A DNA stretch of 64,000 bases from Roseobacter sp. SK209-2-6. Its GTDB lineage: Bacteria > Pseudomonadota > Alphaproteobacteria > Rhodobacterales > Rhodobacteraceae. Under the pieces are notes generated by a model. It made no database searches, was not told the DNA's origin, and saw only the letters and a list, made by a program, of their open reading frames with translations. The first letter of the stretch is position 1, and each line of letters opens with the position of its first letter. The translations under genes and the position numbers were made by a program. The DNA lies in the NCBI RefSeq assembly GCF_000169455.1, contig NZ_AAYC01000002.1, forward strand, positions 372,001-436,000, read 5' to 3'. Shown here one piece after another: positions 8,942 through 16,802 of the stretch.

Positions 8942-9951
8942 TGGATCTTCTCAACGCCCTTGTGGCGCTAACTAACTTCGTCATGATCCCAGCCATTGCC
9001 TATGGCAGCCAGTTGGCGCTGGGGGCTCTTGGTGTGACGCTGATCTACAGCATCCTGCGGTTCTCCAACTTTGCCCATGGCGACACCATGGCATTCGGAA
9101 CCATGATGACCATTCTGGTGACTTGGCTGTTTCAATCCTGGGGCATTGGCTTTGGCGTCCTGCCAACCGCGCTTTTGGCGCTGCCTTTTGGTATTCTGGC
9201 AACCATGGCCTTGGTTTTGGTCACCGACCGGACAGTTTACCGATTTTATCGGGAGCAAAAAGCAAAGCCGGTCGTCTTTGTGATGGTCTCGCTGGGTGTA
9301 ATGTTCATGATGAACGGCCTTGTCCGTTTCATCATTGGGCCTGGCGATCAGCGGTTCTCAGATGGTGAGCGCTTCCTGATCAAGGCCCGGGCCTTCAAGA
9401 AAATGACTGGCCTCAACGAAGGTTTGGCGATCAAGACCACCCAGGGCATTACTGTTGTGACCGCGATTGTGGTTGTGGCGCTGCTGTTCTGGTTCCTGAA
9501 CAAGACCCGTACCGGTAAATCCATGCGCGCCTATTCGGATAACGAGGATCTGGCGCTGCTGTCTGGCATCAACCCGGAGCGCGTGGTGATGTACACTTGG
9601 CTGATCGTGGCCGCACTCGCGACCATCGCAGGTGTGCTTTACGGGCTTGATAAAAGCTTCAAACCCTTCACCTATTTCCAGCTGCTGCTGCCAATCTTTG
9701 CCTCTGCCATCGTAGGCGGCCTTGGCAGCCCGCAGGGTGCAATTGCCGGCGGGTTCATCATCGCTTTTTCTGAGGTGACGATCACCTATGCCTGGAAAAA
9801 AGTGCTGAATTACTCACTGCCGGAAAGCCTGGCGCCGGATGGTCTGGTTCAGCTGTTGAGCACCGACTATAAGTTCGCGGTCTCCTTCGCGATCCTGATT
9901 GTTGTCCTCCTGTTCAAGCCAACGGGCCTCTTCAAAGGGAAAGCGGTATGA
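8941..9951 (+). CDS. livH: ABC transporter permease (LivH type)
   Basis: An inner-membrane permease of 336 residues with about eight hydrophobic segments. Family features include YGSQLALGALGVTLIYSILRFSNFAHGD near the N-terminus, the cytoplasmic loop around residue 190 (TGKSMRAYSDNEDLALLSGI), and FASAIVGGLGSPQGAIAGG near 260, typical of LivH. The ATG at 8941 overlaps the preceding stop. An in-frame upstream extension to 8914 would overlap the preceding gene and is not needed. With LivM it forms the channel of the importer. Confidence 0.92.
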   Translation: MDLLNALVALTNFVMIPAIAYGSQLALGALGVTLIYSILRFSNFAHGDTMAFGTMMTILVTWLFQSWGIGFGVLPTALLALPFGILATMALVLVTDRTVYRFYREQKAKPVVFVMVSLGVMFMMNGLVRFIIGPGDQRFSDGERFLIKARAFKKMTGLNEGLAIKTTQGITVVTAIVVVALLFWFLNKTRTGKSMRAYSDNEDLALLSGINPERVVMYTWLIVAALATIAGVLYGLDKSFKPFTYFQLLLPIFASAIVGGLGSPQGAIAGGFIIAFSEVTITYAWKKVLNYSLPESLAPDGLVQLLSTDYKFAVSFAILIVVLLFKPTGLFKGKAV

Positions 9952-11270
9952 CCGACACAATGAAACACAGCCTGCTTTTTGCCGCCGTCGGCCTGCTGAT
10001 CGTGATGGAGGGCGTGACGGACTGGGGCTTTTTCTCCGGCTCCTGGAACTCCTCCCTGGTGATCCTGAACATGGGGCTGATCTCTGCCATCATGGCCTTG
10101 GGGGTGAACCTGCAATGGGGTTTTGCAGGGTTGTTCAACGTCGGCATCATGGGCTTTACGGCGCTGGGCGGATTGGCCGTTGTCCTGACTGCAACCCCAC
10201 CAACACCAGGCGCCTGGAGCGCAGGCGGCGCAGGCGTTGTGATGGCCATGGTTATGGGGGCCCTGACAGTTGTCTCTGCCGTCACCGTGACGAAGATGAT
10301 GCCAAAGGGCCGCAGCCGTGCCCTGGTGACAATTGCCATCCTCGTTGTTGGTTTTGTCATCTACCGGGCCCTGTTTGACCCGGCCATCGGCGCCATCGAA
10401 GAGATCAACCCTGCGATTGAGGGCAATATCGGCGGCTTGGACTGGCCGGTGATCCTGTCCTGGCCTGTCGGGGGCTTGCTGGCAGCGGGTGCGGCCTGGC
10501 TGATTGGTAAGACCGCATTGGGTCTGCGTTCCGATTATCTGGCGATTGCGACCCTGGGTATTGCTGAGATCATCATCGCGGTGCTCAAGAATGAGGACTG
10601 GCTGTCACGTGGGGTTAAGAACGTCGTGGGACTACCACGCCCCCTGCCCTTTGAGGTGGATCTGCAGAATGATCCGGCCTTTGTGGACCGTGCTGCCGGG
10701 CTGGGTCTGGATCCGGTTCTGGCTTCCACGCTCTATGTCAAACTGGGCTACGCGATCCTATTCGCTGTGGTTCTACTGGCCCTTCTGTGGATGGCGCAGA
10801 TGGCACTGAAAAGCCCCTGGGGCCGGATGATGCGCGCAATCCGTGACAATGAGGTTGCGGCTGAAGCTATGGGTAAGGACGTGACCCGCCGCCACCTGCA
10901 GATCTTTGTGCTGGGCTCCGCGATCTGTGGCATTGCTGGCGCAATGATGACCACCTTGGATGGGCAGCTGACACCGGGGACTTACAACCCACTGCGCTTC
11001 ACCTTCCTGATCTGGGTCATGGTCATCGTCGGTGGCTCCGGCAACAACTTTGGCTCGGTTTTGGGCGGTTTCCTGATCTGGTTCCTCTGGATTAAGGTAG
11101 AGCCGATGAGCCTGGAACTGATCAGCCTACTCACCTCAGGCATGGCCGAAGATAGTTTTCTGCGTGGTCACCTGATGGAGAATGCCGCTCACATGCGTCT
11201 CTTCACCATGGGTTTGATCCTGCTGCTGGTCCTACGCTTTAGCCCGCGCGGGTTGATCCCAGAGAAGTAG
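9948..11270 (+). CDS. livM: ABC transporter permease (LivM type)
   Basis: The second permease, 440 residues and about ten hydrophobic segments. The conserved LivM segments are present: SAIMALGVNLQWGFAGLFNVGIMGF near 50, GLRSDYLAIATLGIAEII near 190, and the loop SPWGRMMRAIRDNEVAAEAMG near 290. The last residues, LLLVLRFSPRGLIPEK, are the usual family end. The start overlaps livH by 4 nt (ATGA). It is the last gene of the importer operon, closed by a strong terminator 20 nt downstream. Confidence 0.92.
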   Translation: MTDTMKHSLLFAAVGLLIVMEGVTDWGFFSGSWNSSLVILNMGLISAIMALGVNLQWGFAGLFNVGIMGFTALGGLAVVLTATPPTPGAWSAGGAGVVMAMVMGALTVVSAVTVTKMMPKGRSRALVTIAILVVGFVIYRALFDPAIGAIEEINPAIEGNIGGLDWPVILSWPVGGLLAAGAAWLIGKTALGLRSDYLAIATLGIAEIIIAVLKNEDWLSRGVKNVVGLPRPLPFEVDLQNDPAFVDRAAGLGLDPVLASTLYVKLGYAILFAVVLLALLWMAQMALKSPWGRMMRAIRDNEVAAEAMGKDVTRRHLQIFVLGSAICGIAGAMMTTLDGQLTPGTYNPLRFTFLIWVMVIVGGSGNNFGSVLGGFLIWFLWIKVEPMSLELISLLTSGMAEDSFLRGHLMENAAHMRLFTMGLILLLVLRFSPRGLIPEK

Positions 11271-11291
11271 GGTTCACATCCTTAGAGAAAA

Positions 11292-11325
11292 GAAACGCCG
11301 CCTCACATTTGAGGCGGCGTTTTTT
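11292..11325 (+). terminator. Rho-independent terminator of the liv operon
   Basis: The stem ACGCCGCCTCA / TGAGGCGGCGT with a 4-nt loop is followed directly by TTTTTTG. It may also act on the convergent HerA-like gene, which stops at 11337. Confidence 0.88.
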
Positions 11326-11336
11326 GTTCATCCTTC

Positions 11337-12881
11337 TTAGCGGCCTTTGAATAATCCACCCAGGATCCCGCGAACGATACGTCGGCCGGTGGTGCCTTTC
11401 AGCTCTTTGATCACCGCCTCCGACATCGCTGAAGCAAAGGTGTCTTTGCGTTTGTAGCTGCGCGATGTCGAGCGGCTGACCCGGCTGCCGGAAAAGCGTC
11501 GGGCGGCGTTGAACTCCCTTGCCATTGGCTCCGGTGCCTTCTCCGCTGCTATCTCAGCTTTCTCCGCCTCCGCCGCGGCTGCCGCACTGCGTTGCGCCAG
11601 GATTTCATAGGCAGAGCGTCGATCAAGCGGTGTGTCATATTTCCCCGCCATATCAGAGGCTTTTAGGAAAGCTGCCCTTTCGGTCTTGGATAGGGGTCCC
11701 AACTGACTGCTTGGCGGGCGGATCAGGGTGCGTTCAACGATGCCGGGCACCCCTTTCTTTTGCAGCATGGAGGTTACAGCCTCCCCTACGCCGACTTCGC
11801 GAATGGCATCCTCTGTAGAAAACCGCGGGTTCTCCCGGTAGGTCTCTGCCGCAAGTCGCAGGTTTTTCCGGTCTCTTGCGGTAAAGGCACGTAGTGCATG
11901 CTGTATGCGGTTGCCAAGCTGTCCCAAGATGTCTTCGGGTACATCCGCTGGGTTCTGAGTGATGAAATAGATCCCAACCCCTTTGGAACGGATCAGCCTT
12001 GCCACCTGTTCAACCTTGTCAACCAAGGCTTTGGGGGCATCCTCAAACAGCAAATGCGCCTCATCAAAGAAAAAGACAAGCTTAGGCTTGTCCGGGTCGC
12101 CAACTTCGGGAAGTTCCTCGAACAGCTCGCTTAGCAGCCACAACAGGAACGTCGCATAGAGCTTTGGTGAGGCCATGAGTTTATCCGATGCAAGGATGTT
12201 TATCATCCCGCGTCCAATAGCGTCCTGACGCATCAGGTCTTTCAGTTCCAAGGCCGGCTCCCCAAAGAGGTCGGCCCCGCCCTGGTTCTCCAATACCAGC
12301 AAACGACGTTGGATCGCTCCGATCGAGGCGGGTGAGACATTACCATACCGCAGCGACAGCTCCCCCCGGTTTTCCCCGATCCAGACCAACAAGGACTGAA
12401 GATCCTTCAGATCCAGCAGCGCCAATCCCTGCTCATCTGCTAGTCGGAAGGCAATGTTCAAGATCCCTTCCTGTGCCTCGCTCAACTCAAGCAGCTGCGC
12501 CAGAAGGAGGGGGCCCATATCGGCGATGGTCGTGCGCACCGGGTGGCCCTGTTCCCCAAACAAATCCCAGAACGTCACAGGGCAATCGTGATAGCTATAG
12601 TCTTCAAAGCCGATTTTCTCCGCCCGGCTATGAAAGGCATCATGTAACTTGTGTGCAGCGCTGCCAGGTTTCGCGAGACCAGAGAGGTCTCCTTTGACAT
12701 CAGCCAGGATCAACGGAACTCCAGCCTGAGAGAAACTCTCTGCCAAGATTTGCAAGGTGACGGTTTTGCCGGTGCCCGTTGCACCAGCTATCAACCCATG
12801 GCGATTGGCATATTTGAAGCTGAGCTCCTGTGCCTCGCCATAACTCTCACCTCCCCCTCCGATAAAGATCTTATCTGACAT
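11337..12881 (-). CDS. yjgR: HerA/YjgR-type ATPase (DUF853)
   Basis: A 514-residue cytoplasmic P-loop ATPase of the HerA/FtsK-like superfamily. Walker A is GATGTGKT at residues 33-40, Walker B is [13 protein letters not shown] near 265, followed by sensor motif [29 protein letters not shown] split over about 310-340. The C-terminal part has an Ala/Glu-rich helix and a basic tail ([12 protein letters not shown]). The family member YjgR has no firmly established function; a nucleic-acid-related role is inferred from superfamily membership. It is monocistronic, converges on livM, and has a striking 12-bp inverted repeat 40 nt upstream of its start. Confidence 0.88.
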   Translation of the reverse strand: MSDKIFIGGGGESYGEAQELSFKYANRHGLIAGATGTGKTVTLQILAESFSQAGVPLILADVKGDLSGLAKPGSAAHKLHDAFHSRAEKIGFEDYSYHDCPVTFWDLFGEQGHPVRTTIADMGPLLLAQLLELSEAQEGILNIAFRLADEQGLALLDLKDLQSLLVWIGENRGELSLRYGNVSPASIGAIQRRLLVLENQGGADLFGEPALELKDLMRQDAIGRGMINILASDKLMASPKLYATFLLWLLSELFEELPEVGDPDKPKLVFFFDEAHLLFEDAPKALVDKVEQVARLIRSKGVGIYFITQNPADVPEDILGQLGNRIQHALRAFTARDRKNLRLAAETYRENPRFSTEDAIREVGVGEAVTSMLQKKGVPGIVERTLIRPPSSQLGPLSKTERAAFLKASDMAGKYDTPLDRRSAYEILAQRSAAAAAEAEKAEIAAEKAPEPMAREFNAARRFSGSRVSRSTSRSYKRKDTFASAMSEAVIKELKGTTGRRIVRGILGGLFKGR

Positions 12882-12920
12882 GTGTTTTCCCTGCCCTACT
12901 GTCGAACCAAGTGTTTTATC

Positions 12921-12950
12921 GCACTTTCCCCTGTTTGCAGGGGAAAGTGC
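12921..12950. promoter_or_regulatory. Perfect 12-bp inverted repeat upstream of the yjgR-like gene
   Basis: GCACTTTCCCCT and AGGGGAAAGTGC are exact reverse complements around a 6-nt spacer, 40 nt upstream of the yjgR-like ATG. Neither strand shows a following T-run, so it is not a classic terminator. It could be an operator or a 5'-leader hairpin. Confidence 0.6.
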
Positions 12951-12994
12951 AATAATTCGCCGCTTTTAAACATACATTGTTAACCTTTATATGC

Positions 12995-13087
12995 CATCAA
13001 GGTCTTGCCCGCCCTCTCCCTTCGGAGGTGTTGGCGGGCATTTCCTCCCTGTCAGACTGGCCGTGCCGCGTGCACGGCCCTTTTTTT
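12995..13087 (+). ncRNA. Candidate small RNA A (CUCCC-type, paralogous to the one at 62352)
   Basis: An intergenic transcript unit inferred from structure. The first hairpin is TGCCCGCC (13006-13013) with GGCGGGCA (13033-13040), with an inner CTCC/GGAG stem. A single-stranded tract follows, CCTCCCTGTCAGACT (13044-13058), anti-Shine-Dalgarno-like. The end is a terminator stem GGCCGTGC / GCACGGCC with a 5-nt loop and seven T (13059-13087). No gene lies upstream on this strand. The tract and terminator match candidate B (13 of 15 positions in the tract, same stem start GGCCG). The 5' end is approximate, placed after a TTATAT-like hexamer. Comparison with AbcR/ar15, ar14 and CcsR families is warranted. 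Confidence 0.6.
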
Positions 13088-13257
13088 GCAACTATGGTCC
13101 TAGTTTCTGGTTAACTTGCGCGTGTTGCGCGCAAGGGTCGGAAAAATCCAAATTCAGCGCGTTTTTTTCTCTTTGCTTATTGACCAATAAGCGAACCCCT
13201 CGTAACGTCCTATCCAATAACTAAGTCGGCCAGTCCGACGGGGAGAGACCACACAGA

Positions 13258-13284
13258 AAAGGGAACCCTTGGGTTTCCTTTTTT
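13258..13284 (+). terminator. Second orphan terminator upstream of the ialB-like gene
   Basis: AAGGGAACCC and GGGTTTCCTT pair (one G-U) around a 2-nt loop, followed by TTTTTTG. It has no gene upstream on the plus strand and lies 145 nt before the IalB-like start, so it either ends a third small transcript or attenuates the IalB-like mRNA leader. Confidence 0.6.
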
Positions 13285-13429
13285 GCTTTTCCTGTCGCAG
13301 TCCACCCGCGTCACCCATAGGGTATGCATCCCGTGTACATTTCCCCGCTTATCGCCCGATATTGAACTGACACCTTTTGAATTGCGTGATAAATCCACTG
13401 CAAACAACCCAGAGACAAATGAGGCATTC

Positions 13430-14062
13430 ATGATTAAGTCCCTGACACCAATGACATTGGCAGCCTTGATTGCTATTGGCTCCGCCGTTTCCGCGCAAGA
13501 AAGCACAGCAACCGCAGATGGCGCTGAGGAAACAACACAGGCAGGAGAATCGACTACTGATCAACTGCTGGACCTTGGACAGCCCGTAGACGACGGTACC
13601 ATTCAACTTGGGCAACGCTACAGCAAAGAAACCCATGGAGATTGGGACCTGGCCTGCGTGAAGGTAGAAGCGGACAATGACCCTTGCTCGCTCTTGCAGA
13701 TCATGCGTGACCCGCAAGGTAACCCAATGGCAGAGATTTCGCTGTTCCGGATTGATCAACAAGGAGGCCAGGCTGTCGCCGGTGCAACCGTGATCGTTCC
13801 TTTGGAAACTCTGATTGCAACAGGCGTAACCATTTCTGTCGATGGTGCCCCAGGCAAACGCTACAACCTTTCCCACTGCAGCCCTCTCGGCTGTTTTGCG
13901 CAGATCGGTTTGACGGAGGCTGATGTTAACGCCTTTAAACAAGGCAAAAGCGCTGTACTGTCCCTGCGCCCGGCGCTCGCACCGGACAACGAAGTCGAGT
14001 TGAGCTTTTCGCTTTCTGGCTTCACCGCAGGCTACAATGTCGTGGATGTTGTAAAACAATAA
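13430..14062 (+). CDS. Invasion-associated locus B (IalB)-like periplasmic protein
   Basis: A 210-residue exported protein. A signal peptide runs from MIKSLTPMTLAALIA to about VSA-QE at residue 22, followed by an acidic, Thr-rich low-complexity segment (23-60). The IalB domain begins near 65 (YSKETHGDWDLACVKVEA) and shows the Cys pairs DPCSLLQIMRD and HCSPLGCFAQIGL. IalB proteins are found across alphaproteobacteria; one is linked to erythrocyte invasion in Bartonella, but free-living relatives have no assigned role. ATG 13430 has GAGG 5-8 nt upstream; an in-frame start at 13283 would overlap the terminator and is rejected. Confidence 0.88.
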   Translation: MIKSLTPMTLAALIAIGSAVSAQESTATADGAEETTQAGESTTDQLLDLGQPVDDGTIQLGQRYSKETHGDWDLACVKVEADNDPCSLLQIMRDPQGNPMAEISLFRIDQQGGQAVAGATVIVPLETLIATGVTISVDGAPGKRYNLSHCSPLGCFAQIGLTEADVNAFKQGKSAVLSLRPALAPDNEVELSFSLSGFTAGYNVVDVVKQ

Positions 14063-14070
14063 GAAATCCT

Positions 14071-14103
14071 CGCCGCAAAACCCAGCTATTAGGTTTTGCG
14101 GCG
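14071..14103 (+). terminator. Terminator of the ialB-like gene
   Basis: Twelve-bp perfect arms CGCCGCAAAACC and GGTTTTGCGGCG flank a 9-nt loop just after the stop, followed by ACGGTTTTT. Confidence 0.85.
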
Positions 14104-14232
14104 ACGGTTTTTGCGTTGCCGCCTATCGGCAGGCAAAGTTGAAGAACCTATGTTCACCTAGCCTAGGTTTTCTAGCCCTCTTTAGCCCGGACCTACCCCT
14201 TGTTTCGTGCTGTCGATGTCGGGGGCTTCCGA

Positions 14233-15138
14233 TCATTGCGCGCTCTGAGCCTCACCGTCTTGGTTTAGCCAATCCCAGCATTCCTGCCAGAGGGCCTGGC
14301 GCCCCGGACGAAAGGCGCCTTCATGTCCTATACGCCTAACGCCAAAGGCACTGGGCTCCCGGATAACCAGGGAGCGGTCTGCCTTTGGGTATGCCTGTAA
14401 CAAATCCCAACCAGATCGTTCGGTTGCGATTGGATCATCAGTAAAGACCCAAGAGCGGATGGGCGCTGTGACATCAGAATAGTACTGTGGGTCCAGAAAA
14501 CTCCCATAGTCACGCTCAAAGTAAGAGCGTTTACAGCTCCAGCGGCGCCAGGTCCGGAACAATTTTGGTGGCAGAGCCTCCCCTTGCCATCCGCCGCCTG
14601 GCCTAAGGTAGCCCCAACGCATCAATGAATACTGCCCAAGCCCCCACCAAAAGTAGAGCTCAAGCGGCCAGTTTCGTAAATGATGGCCACCAAAATACCC
14701 CGTTCCTACAGAGAGGAATGCATGCCGTCTGATAAGGTTTTGGTTTTTCATCAGCCCAACAAAATGGCCGCCAACACTATGTGCAATATGGAAAATCGGC
14801 AGTGACGTAGCCCTATCATGCAGAAAATCAAGCGCTGCGGGCATGTCGTAGTGTCCCCAGTCGGGATAATCGATGCCTGAGTTCCGCAGATCCGGAACGG
14901 CAGATTTTCCAATGCCACGATAGTCGTAGGTTAGGACGAGAGCACCACGCGCTGCCAGAAAATCCGCCAGGGCGTGATAGAAAAACTTAGGAAATCCGGT
15001 TCCCGCTGAAATCAGAACCGCAGACGTTGGATCCGCCGCAGCGGTCAGATCTCCGGTAAGGAGCCAGCCATCTTCTGTTTTTATCTCAACAGACTTGCGC
15101 TGAAATTGAGTGTCTTGTTCCTGTTGAACATCCTTCAT
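14233..15138 (-). CDS. Alpha/beta hydrolase family protein
   Basis: A 301-residue cytoplasmic alpha/beta hydrolase. The oxyanion-side strand is AVLISAGTGFPKFFYHALADFL near 40-60, followed by VLTYDYRGIGKS near 70. The nucleophile elbow AHSVGGH holds the catalytic Ser near residue 120; the acid is probably in WVFTDDPIA near 235 and the His in RRIGHEGAF near 270. The family (related to PIRSF037442-type hydrolases) has no defined substrate. The start ATG overlaps the MarR gene stop by 4 nt, so the two form an operon, and the regulator probably controls it in response to a small ligand. Confidence 0.85.
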   Translation of the reverse strand: MKDVQQEQDTQFQRKSVEIKTEDGWLLTGDLTAAADPTSAVLISAGTGFPKFFYHALADFLAARGALVLTYDYRGIGKSAVPDLRNSGIDYPDWGHYDMPAALDFLHDRATSLPIFHIAHSVGGHFVGLMKNQNLIRRHAFLSVGTGYFGGHHLRNWPLELYFWWGLGQYSLMRWGYLRPGGGWQGEALPPKLFRTWRRWSCKRSYFERDYGSFLDPQYYSDVTAPIRSWVFTDDPIATERSGWDLLQAYPKADRSLVIREPSAFGVRRIGHEGAFRPGRQALWQECWDWLNQDGEAQSAQ

Positions 15139-15587
15139 TCTTCCCCCTCCGGAGCAGCGATGATCGCCTCAGCGTTTCTTGTGACATGGTCCAAAAACTG
15201 TTGGATAGTCGCCCTCTCCGCCTCATTGAAAGGCGCCAGTAGGGCTTCGTTGAAATGGCGGGTTTCCTGCTTCCCTTTTTGCAGAAGCTCTATGCCCTTT
15301 GGCAGAAGCCGCACTCGATTGACGCGTCGATCTTCGGTACTGGCCTCCCTGGTAACGAGATCCAGGGCCACCATTCTGTCCACCAAGCCTGTCAAACCTG
15401 ATTTCCCCATCGACAGCCGTTTAGCGATTTCTGAAATCGGCATCCCATCATCTTTGTCGAGAACAAAGAGGACCGCAAACTGTGCTGTTGTCAGCCCTGC
15501 CATGGATCTCGTCCGGTTGTCAGCCGCCCGAAACAACGCTGCATGGGCGGTTTGCAGTAAGTGAAATACTCGTACTTTCCGTGTCAT
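15135..15587 (-). CDS. MarR family transcriptional regulator
   Basis: A 150-residue winged-helix repressor-type protein. The DNA-binding region spans about 30-100: TTAQFAVLFVLDKDDGMPISEIAKRL, recognition helix SMGKSGLTGLVDRMVALDLV, and the wing TREASTEDRRVNRVRLLPKG, where the DxR signature is intact. The N- and C-terminal helices would form the dimer. It is the first gene of a two-gene operon with the alpha/beta hydrolase. The 220-nt region to the divergent glycosyltransferase-like gene should carry its operator, but I could not pick out a clear palindrome. Confidence 0.9.
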   Translation of the reverse strand: MTRKVRVFHLLQTAHAALFRAADNRTRSMAGLTTAQFAVLFVLDKDDGMPISEIAKRLSMGKSGLTGLVDRMVALDLVTREASTEDRRVNRVRLLPKGIELLQKGKQETRHFNEALLAPFNEAERATIQQFLDHVTRNAEAIIAAPEGEE

Positions 15588-15809
15588 TCGACCACACCCC
15601 CTTTAATACGTATGCGAACCTTTTTCCAACAGAGCAAGAAAAACCGCACCTTGATGACGCCAAGTCATCCCATACCACTGTGCCCCCTCAGCCTTTGCCG
15701 TCCTCTTGAATGGTTCACCAGCGGATTGACATTCGATCCTCCAAACGGCAATTTTCAATGAAGTTTTCTTGGCCGCACAACGCGCCCTGAGCACATAGCG
15801 GACCCTTTT

Positions 15810-16589
15810 ATGAAGCTTCTCTTCCTGACCAGGTTTTCCTTCTTTGGCGTTTCAGGATGGCGCTCTGAGGCTAGCACCGATTTAGAAAAACTCTTGGACC
15901 CAGAGAGACTGGAAAGCCGGTTTAACCTCTTTGAGAAAATCGCAGCACGTTCGTTGGCAATGCAGAGCGATCTCGACTTTGATTGGATCCTTCTTAGTGC
16001 GAAAGCCATGCAGAAGGCCGATAAAGATAGGCTGAGAGCGATTGTCAAAAGCACGCCCGGCCCCGGTATTCGCAAGGTTCTGTTCCGCGAGCACATGCCA
16101 GCAGGCAAAGCCTTTCTTCAGGCTATTTGGCGCAATTACCAAAAGACAGATCTCATCAGTACGGTGGTCATCGATGATGATGACGCGCTGCACTCAAATT
16201 TTGTAGCAGAGTGTAAATCCGCTTGCAGCCAGTCCTGGGCCGAGAAGTCACCGGATGCGGACCACGTTCTAACCAGTTTCCCCAAAGGGATTAGCCTGAA
16301 CCTCAGAGAAGGTGGGTGCGAGTTCTACGAAAGACATGTGCCCTTTACCAACCTAGGCCTGTCCATGACTGCGCCTGCCAATAGCCGCCACAATCTTTTT
16401 GCAATGAGTCACAAACGTGCGGGTAAGCGACGCCCATCCCGGATTGTTGAAACTGAGCACCCCATTTACTTGCGGACCGTCCATCAATCCAATGACTCTC
16501 AGGCAATGCTGGGAAAAGATCCCAAACCCGTCGCAGAAAGCTTGGTTCGGCAGCACTTCCCTGGAATTAACTTTAAAAACTTGACCTAA
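15810..16589 (+). CDS. Rhamnosyltransferase-like glycosyltransferase
   Basis: A 259-residue protein resembling the putative rhamnosyltransferase family (PF11316-like). It begins MKLLFLTRFSFFGVSGWR, followed by a long helix ERLESRFNLFEKIAARSL and DFDWILLSAKAM. The likely nucleotide-sugar and metal site is STVVIDDDDALHSNF near residue 122-130, in the place of a GT-A DxD motif. A signal peptide is absent, so the protein should act in the cytoplasm on a polysaccharide or glycolipid precursor. The acceptor and donor are unknown. It stands alone, with divergent marR upstream and convergent nrdJ downstream. Confidence 0.72.
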   Translation: MKLLFLTRFSFFGVSGWRSEASTDLEKLLDPERLESRFNLFEKIAARSLAMQSDLDFDWILLSAKAMQKADKDRLRAIVKSTPGPGIRKVLFREHMPAGKAFLQAIWRNYQKTDLISTVVIDDDDALHSNFVAECKSACSQSWAEKSPDADHVLTSFPKGISLNLREGGCEFYERHVPFTNLGLSMTAPANSRHNLFAMSHKRAGKRRPSRIVETEHPIYLRTVHQSNDSQAMLGKDPKPVAESLVRQHFPGINFKNLT

Positions 16590-16631
16590 GTGATTGGTTC
16601 TTAACAAGACCTATAGAGATCCACTCAGAGG

Positions 16632-16664
16632 AAAAAGGCTCCTCCTTTTTCCAAAGGAGGAGCC
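16632..16664 (-). terminator. Terminator downstream of nrdJ (distal hairpin)
   Basis: Twelve-bp perfect arms GGCTCCTCCTTT and AAAGGAGGAGCC close a 4-nt loop. On the minus strand the stem is followed by TTTTTCC, so it is oriented to stop nrdJ transcription; on the plus strand it could also act weakly for the convergent gene. Confidence 0.75.
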
Positions 16665-16763
16665 AGTGACACCGATCAGGCTCTTTATTCACTGCCCAAA
16701 GACCATCATGCCTGGGCCTTCTCGGCGTTTGGAAAAGGCGCACCTTCTCCAGACCTCGTAAAT

Positions 16764-16791
16764 GATCTTCCCGCCAAAAGGCGGGAAGATC
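16764..16791 (-). terminator. Hairpin immediately after nrdJ
   Basis: GATCTTCCCGCC and GGCGGGAAGATC are exact 12-bp arms around a 4-nt loop, 12 nt after the nrdJ stop. No strong U-tract follows on either strand, so it may stabilise the mRNA end, with the distal hairpin providing termination. Confidence 0.55.
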
Positions 16792-16802
16792 CCCCCCTTA
16801 GA

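Larger units (their letters stand above)
12882..13429. other. 548-nt intergenic region with orphan terminators
   Basis: No protein gene is convincing here. The region holds a 12-bp inverted repeat (12921-12950), a candidate small RNA ending in a strong terminator (12995-13087), an isolated hairpin CTTGCGCG / CGCGCAAG (13115-13135), and a second plus-strand terminator (13258-13284) with a GTCGG / CCGAC stem ahead of it. The ribosome site of the downstream IalB-like gene lies at its right end. Confidence 0.6.
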
